From PALSA-1296 sp037143335 (GTDB lineage: Bacteria > Bacteroidota > Ignavibacteria > Palsa-1295): a DNA stretch of 64,000 nt. The position numbers and the translations under genes were made by a program. The notes beneath the pieces are model-generated. The model was not told where the DNA came from, ran no database searches, and saw nothing but the letters and a program-made list of their open reading frames with translations. Shown here in pieces: positions 1 through 8,723 of this stretch; positions within the stretch are counted from its first letter, which is position 1, and every line of letters begins with the position of its first letter. The stretch spans positions 1 through 64,000 of the forward strand of contig JBAWZA010000015.1 in assembly GCA_037143335.1 (NCBI GenBank), written 5' to 3'.

Positions 1-55
<55 letters not shown>

Positions 56-61
56 GGTAGA

Positions 62-90
62 AGCCAGAATTTATTCTGGCTTTATTTTAA
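62..90 (+). terminator. rho-independent terminator of the tRNA
   Basis: AGCCAGAAT (62-70) pairs with ATTCTGGCT (73-81) and is followed by TTTATTTT on the plus strand. It lies just after the tRNA and just before the 3' end of the oppositely oriented porQ-like gene. The U-rich tail exists only on the plus strand, so it serves the tRNA transcript. Confidence 0.75.
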
Positions 91-1121
91 AACTGATACG
101 ATCCGCCAAATCGGTGAATATCAGCTTTGACTGGACCCATGGGGCTGAGTGAATAGTCCAGTTGTAGTTTCTTGGTGACAAATCCGAGTCCGAACGAGAA
201 ACCGCCAAGGCCTAAGCCTTCTGGTACTTTCAGGTCACGCCTCTCTTGGTTTTCGTAACCAAAGCGAAAACGCATTAATTTGCTGAGAATAAATTCTCCG
301 CCAATAGAAAAATCATTGAGTGCATAAAAAAGATTTCTGCCCTCACGATCACGTGAAAGATTATGAAAGGTGAGATGAACAGTGAGCGGAAGTCGCTCTA
401 ATTTCTTCGACACTCCGAGTTGCAAATTGAAGGGCAATGCCTCTTGTGAGCCATCAGTGTAGTATGTGAGTTGCTTCCCGATGTTCGTAGCTGAAAGACC
501 GACCGTCAAAAGAAGTGGGTCATTCTGGTAATACAACCCAAGATCAGCTGCTAACGCCGAAGAGCCTTTCACACCAGCAACGCCTGAAGCAAGGCTGGAG
601 GAGATAAATTTTACGGCTACACCATAATGAAATGGCTTGTCCGGAATAATCCCAGAGTATGCAGCCGAGAGAATAAAATCGCCTGCGCTAAATTCATTCG
701 TTAACTGTCCGACATTATCTGCGCCTTGAAATGTGCCGTAGCTATTGTAAAGTATGCCAACCGCTACCCAGTTATGTTCTCCCAATGTTTCCTCTGGTGC
801 GCTGAAGACGATGGAGCCTTGGGTGATACCACTGCCAAGCGGGCTTGCGGCAATCGAGAGGATCGTCCCCGGTGCGCTTGAATCTCGGACTGTTTGTGAA
901 GAGAGAGCGGCAGGATTCGAGAATAACGTATTCGGATCATTCTTCATCGCAACGTACGAATTTCCCATCGCCGCCGCACGTGGTGTGGGAACACGCTTGA
1001 GAAGATCGTAGAGTTGCGCACGTCCTGAGCTTTCATCCTGATTCAGCGGAGTTCCTACTTGTGCCAAAGCAGTCACCGAAAGCGCAACCAAAAATAAAAC
1101 CGAAGCAAATATCCTTCGCAT
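87..1121 (-). CDS. porQ: PorV/PorQ family outer-membrane protein, PorQ-like
   Basis: A 344-residue protein with a Sec signal peptide (about 1-20, ending ALAQ) and a beta-barrel-like body ending in aromatic F. The segment around residues 45-75 (RVPTPRAAAMGNSYVA, then NPAAL) is the N-terminal signature of PorV/PorQ proteins. The stretch PFNLQLGVSKKLERLPL followed by TFHNLSR resembles the PorQ central region. In T9SS, PorQ is an outer-membrane partner of PorZ and the attachment complex that handles cargo with C-terminal sorting domains. Length matches PorQ (about 340 residues). It stands alone between the tRNA and xerD. PorV or a general FadL-type barrel are alternatives; assignment is by pattern, not by search. 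Confidence 0.72.
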   Translation of the reverse strand: MRRIFASVLFLVALSVTALAQVGTPLNQDESSGRAQLYDLLKRVPTPRAAAMGNSYVAMKNDPNTLFSNPAALSSQTVRDSSAPGTILSIAASPLGSGITQGSIVFSAPEETLGEHNWVAVGILYNSYGTFQGADNVGQLTNEFSAGDFILSAAYSGIIPDKPFHYGVAVKFISSSLASGVAGVKGSSALAADLGLYYQNDPLLLTVGLSATNIGKQLTYYTDGSQEALPFNLQLGVSKKLERLPLTVHLTFHNLSRDREGRNLFYALNDFSIGGEFILSKLMRFRFGYENQERRDLKVPEGLGLGGFSFGLGFVTKKLQLDYSLSPMGPVKADIHRFGGSYQF

Positions 1122-1219
1122 GAAAATCGTATTAATAATAAGACCGACTCTATATGTGTCGGTGTCGAGTTTATAACAACTTCCCTCAGGAAAAAGTATT
1201 ACACATTCTGGGTAAAAAT

Positions 1220-2122
1220 CTATCCACGAGGGTGGAATTTATGATGGACTTCACGGAGATAGCTCCGGTCTATATGGGTGTATATTTCTGTAGTCGAGAT
1301 ATCGGCATGGCCAAGTAACTCCTGCACCACTCGGAGATCGGCTCCGCCTTCGAGCAGATGAGTTGCGAATGAATGCCGGAATGTGTGAGGCGTAAGGTGC
1401 TTCTCGATCTGCGCTTCACGGGCATATTCTTGAATGATATTCCATATCGCCATGCGCGAAAGAGCGGTACCTCGCTCTTGATTTAAAAAAATGGCATCGG
1501 TAGGCTTTGAATGCTTGACGAATAGTGGACGTATTTTATCCAGATATTCATCAAGCGACTTGACTGCAATCTTCCCTATCGGCACGAGCCGTTCTTTTTT
1601 TCCTTTCCCAAATAATCGTACGAATCCATCTTTCAGAAATAATTGTGTGACCGTCAGCTCGGTCAATTCAGATACTCGGGCACCGGTTGCATACAGGAAT
1701 TCGAGAATTGCTTTATCCCGTATTCCTTTATTTGTGTTCCGATTTGGTTTCGATAAGAGAGATTCGATTTCGGCGATGGTCAACACTTCCGGAGGTTGTC
1801 GGCGCGGAGTTTTGAGTTCTAATGATTCGGTCGGATCAAAACTCAGTATGCGTTCGGATAAGAGAAAGCGGTAGAATCCCCGAATAGCAGAGATGATCCG
1901 CGAGATGCTCGTGCGCTCAAGCCCAAGCTCGGAGAGCATCTTGATAAATTTTTGTAAGTCGGTTGTTCTTGCTGAGGCGACTTCCTTCTGTATGGATTCA
2001 AGAAAACTTCGCAGCTTCTCGAGATCGCGAGAGTATGCATCAAGTGAATTCTCACTTAACCCTCGCTCGATCCGAAGATACGCAAGGTAGTTGCGTTCAT
2101 GGAGTGACGAGTTGCTTGCCAC
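1220..2122 (-). CDS. xerD: tyrosine recombinase XerC/XerD
   Basis: Site-specific tyrosine recombinase that resolves chromosome dimers at dif during division. At 300 residues it has the usual Xer length. The N-terminal SAM-like DNA-binding domain covers about 5-95 and the catalytic domain about 110-290. All catalytic residues are visible: R149 (in ATGARVSE), K173 (in GKGKKER), H246 and R249 (in HTFRH), H272 (in LLGH) and Y281 (in TEIYTH). The housekeeping form is favoured over a phage integrase because the length is canonical and no element ends or cargo surround it. The start overlaps the end of the upstream pgpH-like gene by 26 bases, suggesting translational coupling. XerC versus XerD cannot be settled here. 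Confidence 0.92.
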   Translation of the reverse strand: MASNSSLHERNYLAYLRIERGLSENSLDAYSRDLEKLRSFLESIQKEVASARTTDLQKFIKMLSELGLERTSISRIISAIRGFYRFLLSERILSFDPTESLELKTPRRQPPEVLTIAEIESLLSKPNRNTNKGIRDKAILEFLYATGARVSELTELTVTQLFLKDGFVRLFGKGKKERLVPIGKIAVKSLDEYLDKIRPLFVKHSKPTDAIFLNQERGTALSRMAIWNIIQEYAREAQIEKHLTPHTFRHSFATHLLEGGADLRVVQELLGHADISTTEIYTHIDRSYLREVHHKFHPRG

Positions 2123-4391
2123 TGAGTTCTGTGTTTGGAATTTTGTTCGGAGGATAAGAAATGCGTGAATGAAATGAACCGATTAAGAGTCGTGCAAACA
2201 CGCTTCGCACTATCACAAGATCATGCAACGTCAAATCGCATTCATCAAGTTGTCCATCGGCGATTCGTTCACGGAATAATGTTGCAAGATCATGCTCGAG
2301 CATTTCGATTGTTGGTTCGTGAACTCGCAGGATAAGCGTTCTGGCAACGGCTTCGGAGGCATCTGCTAACATCACTATCGCTGTTTCCTTTGTATTCGGC
2401 TTCGGTCCTGGGTAACGGAATACCGATTCATCGAGCACACCACCTGCGGCAGTTTCGAGAGCCTTCTGATAGAAGAACGAAATGCGAAGCGTGCCATGGT
2501 GCATCGGAATGAAGTCAACAATTTTTTCTGGAAGTTTTGATTCTCGAGCAAGTCTGCGACCTCGAAGCACATGATCCCTGATTCGTGAAGCGCTCTCATG
2601 CGAGGAGATTGAGTCGTGAATATTATCATGATTTTGATTTTCGATAAAATCCGCAGGGCTCTCCATCTTGCCGATATCATGAAACATCGCTCCAACTTTT
2701 GCAAGCAATGCGTTCGCTCCGATTGCCAGTGCGGCATTCTCTGATAACTGTGCGACGAGCATGGTGTGATGATACGTACCAGGGGCTTCTTGCGATAGTC
2801 TGCGCAAGAGCGGATGATTAATATCATCAAGATCAGCAAGACGCAAATCACTCAGTGTATCAAATACGGACTCAACAACAAAAACGATTGCTAGGGTTAG
2901 CACCGGCGAGATCAGTGCATTTCCAGCAGCGGCAGATAGTTCTAACGCAATTTCGGTGAGCGGTGCGCCGCGCTCGAGCGCAAGAGCCGTGATAGCAATC
3001 GAGTATCCAAGAAAAATATACCCGATACTTTTGAAAAGTTGTGAACGACTCCGAAGATCACGGACGGTATATGCGGCGAAGGCTCCGGCAGAGAGTCCTG
3101 CAAGAGCTACGTTATAATCATTTCCACGAATACCCGCTACAAGAAGTGCAACGATGACTGTTCCATAAAATCCTGTGCGCGAATCAAAGAGAACCGTGAG
3201 TAGCATTGATGTCACGGGAATCAGAATCAAATACTCAATAGGAAAAACCGTCTGTATGCCAACAGAAAAAAAAGCGAGCACTGCCGGGAATATTAGGATA
3301 ATGGAGATGAGTAAAAGCTGTGCATTATCCTTATAAATCCTTCTTCGAATAAATTTTACATAAAGAACAAAGAGCAACACAATGATTGCCACGTGCCCGG
3401 CAGTACCGAGTGCTCGGGCCACGATTGCCGATGATCCACCAAGATCAATTCGGGCTTGCGCCAAGCCCTCGAGGGCGGCTTTTGCTGAGGGTGTGATAAC
3501 TTCACCCTTGCCGATAATTTTTTGTCCCTCAAGTATGACCCCATCTGTTTTTGGAACTCGGTCAATGATGGACTTTCGCAATTCCTCTGTTGCGTCAGCG
3601 CTGTAGTTAAGTGATGCAATCATTGTCGAAGTTGCAACTTTTGCAATGGCATTCTTTGCTTCACTCGAAGCATGGATTTTATTTTGAATATCCTTTATCA
3701 AAATATTCTTTGCTTCATCAGTGCTCGTGAGATCATGTAATACCATGATCTCTTCTTCGTTCTCGCGTTTGCGAACAACTATCTTTTGTTCTGCGATGGA
3801 TGAATACGAAGATGGAATTGGTCCAAGAATAAAGTTATCTGCGAACGATCGTCTGATACTATTCTGAATTTGTGTCGAGAGTGGGTACTCCTCTTTTGCT
3901 GTTACATTTTTTTCTAAGCTCGATAAATATCCAGCCAACGCATTGCCTTCGTCAACGCTTAACCCTGCCGCACTATACACTTTTTGCAACGAATCAGTCG
4001 AGCCAACGGTGAGGTCATTTGCTCGTTGCTGAGATCGCGAGATGCGCACAAGTGTTTTTTCCAGTGAATCCGACCATGAACGAAGCGCACCAGTATCTAC
4101 AACAAAGACTGGATACGAATTTTCTAATGCCTTCGCAATATCCTGTCGCAGTCTACGATTATCTTTTGGAAGACGGAATGAAAATGGAGCCGTCACATCC
4201 GAACTTGTCCAAGGAGACCCAACCGAAAAACCAGTAACATTCTGTGGTGATTGTGCTTGAGGAAAAAGCAGGGCAAGCACAATAGTCAGGACAATCGCAA
4301 TTGCTAACCGTGCTGCTTTTGAGCGTCGCCAACCATCGGAACGGATTGCCATTCCGAATTTTTCGTAGATGCTTCGGCCTGTGTATTTCAT
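2097..4391 (-). CDS. pgpH: 7TM-HD phosphohydrolase, PgpH-like c-di-AMP phosphodiesterase
   Basis: A 764-residue membrane protein with the 7TMR-HD layout: an N-terminal transmembrane segment (about 28-45), a large extracytoplasmic 7TMR-HDED domain, seven hydrophobic segments (about 330-510), and a cytoplasmic HD domain. The HD metal-binding residues are visible in GTYHHTML and MFHDIGKME, with a later MHHGT. Family members such as Listeria PgpH hydrolyse c-di-AMP to pApA. It lies between a TlpA-like gene and xerD in one leftward operon. No diadenylate cyclase is in the window, so c-di-AMP as substrate is family inference. Confidence 0.85.
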   Translation of the reverse strand: MKYTGRSIYEKFGMAIRSDGWRRSKAARLAIAIVLTIVLALLFPQAQSPQNVTGFSVGSPWTSSDVTAPFSFRLPKDNRRLRQDIAKALENSYPVFVVDTGALRSWSDSLEKTLVRISRSQQRANDLTVGSTDSLQKVYSAAGLSVDEGNALAGYLSSLEKNVTAKEEYPLSTQIQNSIRRSFADNFILGPIPSSYSSIAEQKIVVRKRENEEEIMVLHDLTSTDEAKNILIKDIQNKIHASSEAKNAIAKVATSTMIASLNYSADATEELRKSIIDRVPKTDGVILEGQKIIGKGEVITPSAKAALEGLAQARIDLGGSSAIVARALGTAGHVAIIVLLFVLYVKFIRRRIYKDNAQLLLISIILIFPAVLAFFSVGIQTVFPIEYLILIPVTSMLLTVLFDSRTGFYGTVIVALLVAGIRGNDYNVALAGLSAGAFAAYTVRDLRSRSQLFKSIGYIFLGYSIAITALALERGAPLTEIALELSAAAGNALISPVLTLAIVFVVESVFDTLSDLRLADLDDINHPLLRRLSQEAPGTYHHTMLVAQLSENAALAIGANALLAKVGAMFHDIGKMESPADFIENQNHDNIHDSISSHESASRIRDHVLRGRRLARESKLPEKIVDFIPMHHGTLRISFFYQKALETAAGGVLDESVFRYPGPKPNTKETAIVMLADASEAVARTLILRVHEPTIEMLEHDLATLFRERIADGQLDECDLTLHDLVIVRSVFARLLIGSFHSRISYPPNKIPNTELSGKQLVTP

Positions 4392-4469
4392 AAACGAAAA
4401 TTCGTCAGCGGAGCAATGTGTGGTGAGAGATTCTCACGAGAGACGAATCCCGAAATGAGAATGCTCTTT

Positions 4470-5003
4470 TTATTTCTCGCGAATAAGTGCAAGAGCCATT
4501 GACTCGAGATCCGTTTTTTGGCGCATACCGACATAATGCTCACGTATCATACCTTTGCGGTCAATCAAGAATGTAACCGGTATCGCACTCATGCCACCAA
4601 ATTTATCAGCCACAGCTTGATCGCCGAGCAAAATTGGATAGTTGATCTTCATTTTATCAAAGAATGGTTTGACCTTATCTATTCCTTCTTGGTCAAGTGC
4701 GATGCCGATAAATTGTAAACCTTGTTTACCGTACTTATCCTGCAATTCAATAAAATCAGGAATTTCTCTGCGACACGGTCCACACCACGTTGCCCAAAAA
4801 TTGAGTACAACAACCTTCCCCTTGTAATCCGAGAGTTTAACGTCAGCACCGTTTACATCTTTCAGCGTAAAATCAGGCGCTGGTTTTTCCGTCGAGAACT
4901 CGGCATGTTTCATATCTTCGGCTTTGGGTTTGGCGAAGAGGAAGATCGCCATGCCAGATACTAAGAAAAATATAACAAAAAAAATGGGACGCTTGCTTTG
5001 CAT
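4470..5003 (-). CDS. TlpA/ResA-like membrane-anchored thioredoxin
   Basis: A 177-residue extracytoplasmic thiol-disulfide oxidoreductase. An N-terminal signal anchor (about 6-25) is followed by an AhpC/TSA-Redoxin type thioredoxin fold with the active site ATWCGPCRREIPD (about residue 72-76). The later cis-proline segment AIPVTFLIDRKG is also present. ResA/TlpA proteins reduce cytochrome c apoproteins or maintain envelope thiols. It is the first gene of the operon with pgpH and xerD, with 78 bases between its stop and the pgpH start. A TTG-N20-TATATTTG promoter lies about 270 bases upstream. Confidence 0.87.
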   Translation of the reverse strand: MQSKRPIFFVIFFLVSGMAIFLFAKPKAEDMKHAEFSTEKPAPDFTLKDVNGADVKLSDYKGKVVVLNFWATWCGPCRREIPDFIELQDKYGKQGLQFIGIALDQEGIDKVKPFFDKMKINYPILLGDQAVADKFGGMSAIPVTFLIDRKGMIREHYVGMRQKTDLESMALALIREK

Positions 5004-5187
5004 AGTATTTCGTTCAATTAAGTGAGTCCGGTAACATTTTCTACCGCTCTATTAGTACAATTTTTGCTGGATTTTAGTGCTCTCTGATAGCTATTCACTT
5101 CTTCTCAATCTTACATAAGCCCTTGTAACTCCTTATCTCACAACACTTTCGTTGTGCACACCCTCGAATTCCCTCCCCCTTAACAAA

Positions 5188-5209
5188 AGAGTCCGCCGCG
5201 GCGGACTCT
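5188..5209. repeat. 22-bp GC-rich palindrome (TCCGCCGCGGCGGA core)
   Basis: A perfect 22-base palindrome whose core TCCGCCGCGGCGGA recurs at 5351-5364 and inside 11242-11265, always between genes. In RNA it would form a stable hairpin. It lies within the inferred 5' leader of the tlpA-like operon. Confidence 0.8.
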
Positions 5210-5274
5210 CATTCCAAAAATTGTATTATCTGCTATCCTCTCCATCCTTAAAATATCCCATTAATCTAGGTCTG

Positions 5275-5305
5275 CAAATATACGAAATTTTTCGTCGTTT
5301 GTCAA
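5275..5305 (-). promoter_or_regulatory. Bacteroidota-type promoter (TTG-N20-TATATTTG)
   Basis: On the minus strand TTG (5305-5303) is separated by 20 bases from TATATTTG (5282-5275), matching the Bacteroidota -33/-7 consensus TTTG-N~20-TAnnTTTG. It points to the tlpA-pgpH-xerD operon and implies a leader of about 265 bases containing the 5188-5209 palindrome. Confidence 0.55.
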
Positions 5306-5350
5306 GGTGCCCAAACAAAAAAAATGAACCCTCTCAGAATCATTGGGACG

Positions 5351-5407
5351 TCCGCCGCGGCGGATTAGTCCGTCCGGTATTTTTTGACGGACGGTCTAAG
5401 AGACCGT
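5351..5407. repeat. palindrome core plus nested alternative hairpins
   Basis: The palindrome core TCCGCCGCGGCGGA (5351-5364) is followed by CCGTCCG (5370-5376), which can pair with CGGACGG (5388-5394). ACGGTCT (5391-5397) can instead pair with AGACCGT (5401-5407). The two hairpins share bases 5391-5394 and are mutually exclusive. Confidence 0.65.
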
Positions 5408-5433
5408 CCCACTCAACAGCTACTCTGCCCCCC

Positions 5434-5484
5434 TGTCATTCCCGCGAAGTGCCTGCCCTCGACTCGATCGGGGGCGGGAATCCA
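5434..5484. repeat. degenerate REP-like TGTCATTCCCGC...GGGAATCCA repeat
   Basis: TGTCATTCCCGCGAAG at the left and GGCGGGAATCCA at the right match the ends of the repeats at 11279-11306 and in the inverted pair at 40685-40833. The middle is expanded and diverged here. Confidence 0.55.
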
Positions 5485-5545
5485 TCCCCGTATCCCCCAC
5501 TCGCCAGACGGCCCCGATTCGTAATTCCTAATTCGTAATTAAGCA

Positions 5546-6475
5546 TTACTCATGAATGACCTTCACCGTCTTCACCTCACCGAACCCCGTTGAGATTCTC
5601 GCATAGAGCGCGCCATGCGGTAAATCCTTCCCATCAATATGAACCGTATGCTTCCCAGCCTCAAGAGAATACCCATGCGAATCTCCCCACACCCAACGAC
5701 CGAGTTCATCATAAACCCCAACCGTCACATACGTCATGCCGTTGAGCGTGAAGTCAAGTGTTGTTTCGGCGGTGAAGGGGTTGGGGGTGGAAGTTAAGGA
5801 CGTAACGAACATCCCTGCCGGTACTGTCGGTGTTGGCGCAACAGCACTATGACCTAGTAGGAATCCCAACCCAATAGAATCAAGTGACGGCACGGTAGTG
5901 TCCTTATTAAACTGTTTAAATTCCGCAATTCCCTTATTATACGTATCCATAAATCCTGCACTGTCAGCTTTGCATCTCCCATTCTCAGCTGCGTATTTGA
6001 GAACCGCCAAACTTGCATTGTGAAATCGTCCATATTCACCATGACCGTATGATTCATACGCACTGACTAGATTTGAAAGACAGTTACAAAAATACTTATC
6101 CGAGGGATTCAAAAATATCACAGCTATAAGGAAGTCTCTGAAATCTTTAATGATGGTTGAGTCTTTACTGCTGTATAGCATACCTACGTCTCCGCTCAAA
6201 TGATCAAATACTTTCCAAGCGTCTTCACTATTATAACAGAGGTAGATATATCGTTTTAAAGAATCATATTGCATTTTTGCATCTGCATACTGTGGGGGAG
6301 AAAAACTATAACCTACCCATCGGTACAACTCTTTGCATGTGTCCTGCAAATTATCAAGACTTTTAAGGGAGTTCGTGTTCTTCGCAATAATATTATTTCC
6401 ACCCTGGGCGTCGCTATCACTTGTGAAAGCAACGGAGAAGAGTATAAAAACGGTAGCAAGGCTAAAGAACTTCAT
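5546..6475 (-). CDS. secreted protein with T9SS C-terminal sorting domain
   Basis: An exported protein of unknown function. A signal peptide (KFFSLATVFILFSVAF) is followed by a mid-region of about 200 residues with several Cys and Tyr residues and no recognised domain. The last 75 residues or so are a T9SS type A sorting domain: TPNPFTAETTLDF, then VYDELGRWVW, then a final strand ending VKTVKVIHE. The start at 6475 gives a conventional signal peptide; in-frame ATGs also exist at 6490 and 6502. Sorting-domain proteins cross the outer membrane by T9SS and are attached to the surface or released. Confidence 0.78.
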   Translation of the reverse strand: MKFFSLATVFILFSVAFTSDSDAQGGNNIIAKNTNSLKSLDNLQDTCKELYRWVGYSFSPPQYADAKMQYDSLKRYIYLCYNSEDAWKVFDHLSGDVGMLYSSKDSTIIKDFRDFLIAVIFLNPSDKYFCNCLSNLVSAYESYGHGEYGRFHNASLAVLKYAAENGRCKADSAGFMDTYNKGIAEFKQFNKDTTVPSLDSIGLGFLLGHSAVAPTPTVPAGMFVTSLTSTPNPFTAETTLDFTLNGMTYVTVGVYDELGRWVWGDSHGYSLEAGKHTVHIDGKDLPHGALYARISTGFGEVKTVKVIHE

Positions 6476-6579
6476 CCTTATGAAAGTCATGAAATGGGTC
6501 AAATGGTTGCATGAAATCCAATGCCTCTGAATGGTAGAACAAATTCAGAGGATGAAAGCTGTGATAGTAGCTAATCGGA

Positions 6580-7290
6580 TTACCTCACATCCAAATCGTC
6601 GCGCATGTGCGCTGAGTATCTGCCTGTAGCGTTGTACCACCTATCGTGTTTTGGATCAGGGTTCACGATTGTGGAGCCACCTTGTCTTGAAAGAAGTTGG
6701 AGATTTGATACCAATGCCGTCGGACCTGTGACGACTTGCTCCATGATCAATCCATAATTTCGCGCGAAGTAACGGATGGTATAATTATCAGCAGAGCCAG
6801 ACTTGTTGGCATATTTTACAACAACAACATCATTGTAATGAACTGCTCTTCCGGGAAGATAGTACTCAGCATACTTACCAACGACTGTTGCCTCAATCTG
6901 TTTGTTCGGATCAGCAAACCACGACGCTCCTAAATCGAGTGTGCCTTGAAGAGCGACAAAACCCTTATCTCCAGGCGTTTCGGCGATGATACCCATGACC
7001 GTTCCATCGGCAGTGACTTGATTCTTAAAATATAATAATACTTCGCTTGTTTGTGATGCCTGATCAATACCGATGAGTTGCGAAAAACTTCCGAGTGTAT
7101 CGTTCACACGAAGGCGGTACGTTGTCGTATCTATAGCGGTCAGCTTATCTTGGGAATACGTATATTGATAGGTATTGTCATTACTTGGGAAAAAATATTG
7201 ATCGGCAGATTCCGATGGACTCGTCGGTTCACTCGGCGCTGTGCACGCTGCAAAAAGCAACGCCAAAAGTAGTACTGCACTTTTTTTCAT
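6580..7290 (-). CDS. lipoprotein of unknown function, third gene of sigma/anti-sigma cluster
   Basis: A 236-residue protein with a lipoprotein signal (basic start, hydrophobic core, lipobox LFAAC, so Cys16 is the lipidated residue), followed by a Ser/Pro/Thr-rich linker. The rest looks like a beta-rich extracytoplasmic domain with no recognised family. It lies 25 bases downstream of the anti-sigma gene and 6580-9314 appears to be one leftward transcript, so it may act in, or be a target of, the same envelope response (inference). Confidence 0.75.
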   Translation of the reverse strand: MKKSAVLLLALLFAACTAPSEPTSPSESADQYFFPSNDNTYQYTYSQDKLTAIDTTTYRLRVNDTLGSFSQLIGIDQASQTSEVLLYFKNQVTADGTVMGIIAETPGDKGFVALQGTLDLGASWFADPNKQIEATVVGKYAEYYLPGRAVHYNDVVVVKYANKSGSADNYTIRYFARNYGLIMEQVVTGPTALVSNLQLLSRQGGSTIVNPDPKHDRWYNATGRYSAHMRDDLDVR

Positions 7291-7315
7291 GGCTAACTCC
7301 CCTTCTGAAGCTCAA

Positions 7316-8689
7316 TCAAAAATGAAAATAAAATCCGCCACTAAGTTCAAAATTTTTGCTTAGCTGTCTTGTACCACTACCAACCGGTACTGGTGTCCCA
7401 AAAGCTGAAGCACCTTGCGAGATCACTTCTTGTTGTTGGGTATCAAGACTATAACTCAGATACGTCGCCCGCAATCCTGTAACAAATCCGAAATTTGCTG
7501 CGGCAGCTACATGTACTCCGACTTCGCAACCATAAATCATTCCAGCAGCTGACGGAGTCAAGAAACCTGTGATCGGAATTCCAATAAGTCCAGAAACAGG
7601 TACTCGGTATTGTAACAAGCCACCAAGATAAGTAGTTTGCACATGGACAAGGTCTGCAACCATCTCATATCCCTTCTTCGGGTCGATCGGGTCTTTCTGT
7701 ACAATACTGAATTTCTTTTGCGTAACGTTTGCAGTTCCTATTGTCGCGCCAGCCCACACATTGTGACCAATTCCGTGAGCATTATCCCACGGTTGATAGA
7801 GTGCAGCGATGGATTGATTTGTCATCACAGCCATCGAGACGTTTGTTGCGTTGTTATTCGGATATTGTCTTCCGATTGCATCATTGAAATAAAACTCAAA
7901 GCGTTGCAAAAATGGCTTCTGCGGTGTCTCATCTTCTGCATCAACATTCCCGAATGAAAATGCTTGGCGATGTTCACCAACAATGTTATCCGTCCCAGTT
8001 GAAGAGATCAGCACTCCCTTTGGAGTTGAAGTGGGAATCATCGGCGTAGCGATTGCGGTCGGTTTCTCCTCGGCTACAGCTGGATTTGCGCTAATACTGT
8101 TGGCATCAGCTGTTCGTGAAAGGGGCGCTTCGGCGAGAGAATTATTCATGCTTCCAGATGAAGCATTCGCGAAATGTCTGGTCTCGCGTCGTGCGGAAAG
8201 ATTGTTGAGGATCTCGGTGCTATTTGGGGTTGATTCACTTGCAAGAGATCTTGTCGGTTGCGAAGCATTAATGACAGCAGTTGATGTGACAGCAGAATTT
8301 GCATTGATTGCTGTAACGGAATTCTTCCCAACAAAATAACCAGAACCTAAACCGACCAATAAACTCATGACAACAATAGATGCAACGGCATAGACCGAGC
8401 GGAACATTGGAGTATTGGTTACAACAATCGGAGCTTCGACGACGGCGGGAGCAGCTTGTTGTAGAACTGGCGGCATGATCTCGCCAAGGCGTGCCCACAG
8501 TTTTTGCTCGGCAGCGTAAGGAACAGCGATCGAATTACGGTCGCGCTGGAAAAGAACCTGTTGGTTGATAAAACTACGCAAGATGTCGCGACGCTCCGGG
8601 GAGACGGAGAGTCGGTGCAACAGCTCCGCCTCGGCATCAGGCGAAATTGTGCCATCTAAAAATTGTAAGAGTTCGGTATTGATATTCAT
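7316..8689 (-). CDS. membrane anti-sigma-like protein with barrel-like C-terminal domain
   Basis: A 457-residue protein with an unusual layout. Residues 1-75 are a cytoplasmic anti-sigma-like segment (LLQFLDGTISPDAEAELL) without the HxxxCxxC zinc motif. A transmembrane segment spans about 97-121. Next is a low-complexity Ser/Ala/Thr-rich linker to about 255. The final 190 residues alternate polar and hydrophobic residues like a small outer-membrane beta-barrel and end in aromatic FYFHF. It starts 34 bases after the ECF sigma gene, which supports an anti-sigma role. The barrel-like reading is inference; a soluble periplasmic beta domain is the alternative. Confidence 0.72.
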   Translation of the reverse strand: MNINTELLQFLDGTISPDAEAELLHRLSVSPERRDILRSFINQQVLFQRDRNSIAVPYAAEQKLWARLGEIMPPVLQQAAPAVVEAPIVVTNTPMFRSVYAVASIVVMSLLVGLGSGYFVGKNSVTAINANSAVTSTAVINASQPTRSLASESTPNSTEILNNLSARRETRHFANASSGSMNNSLAEAPLSRTADANSISANPAVAEEKPTAIATPMIPTSTPKGVLISSTGTDNIVGEHRQAFSFGNVDAEDETPQKPFLQRFEFYFNDAIGRQYPNNNATNVSMAVMTNQSIAALYQPWDNAHGIGHNVWAGATIGTANVTQKKFSIVQKDPIDPKKGYEMVADLVHVQTTYLGGLLQYRVPVSGLIGIPITGFLTPSAAGMIYGCEVGVHVAAAANFGFVTGLRATYLSYSLDTQQQEVISQGASAFGTPVPVGSGTRQLSKNFELSGGFYFHF

Positions 8690-8723
8690 TTCGACTATTT
8701 CTCTCTTTCTTAATTTCTGTATG

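Larger units (their letters stand above)
5004..5545. other. gene-free interval with promoter and inverted repeats
   Basis: This interval of about 540 bases has no convincing gene. An open frame at 5152-5538 runs only through repeat sequence and has a composition unlike a protein. It holds a GC-rich palindrome (5188-5209), a second copy of its core (5351-5364), a nested hairpin pair (5370-5407), a degenerate copy of the TGTCATTCCCGC...GGGAATCCA repeat (5434-5484), and a leftward promoter (5275-5305). Confidence 0.7.

Noticed and set aside
1220..2122. Tyrosine recombinase as a sign of an integrated mobile element
   Set aside because: Canonical Xer length and residues, operon with housekeeping-type genes, and no attachment-site repeats or cargo genes around it.
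5152..5538. 128-codon plus-strand open frame
   Set aside because: It crosses three repeat elements and the product is low in protein-like features; the frame is kept open by repeat composition.
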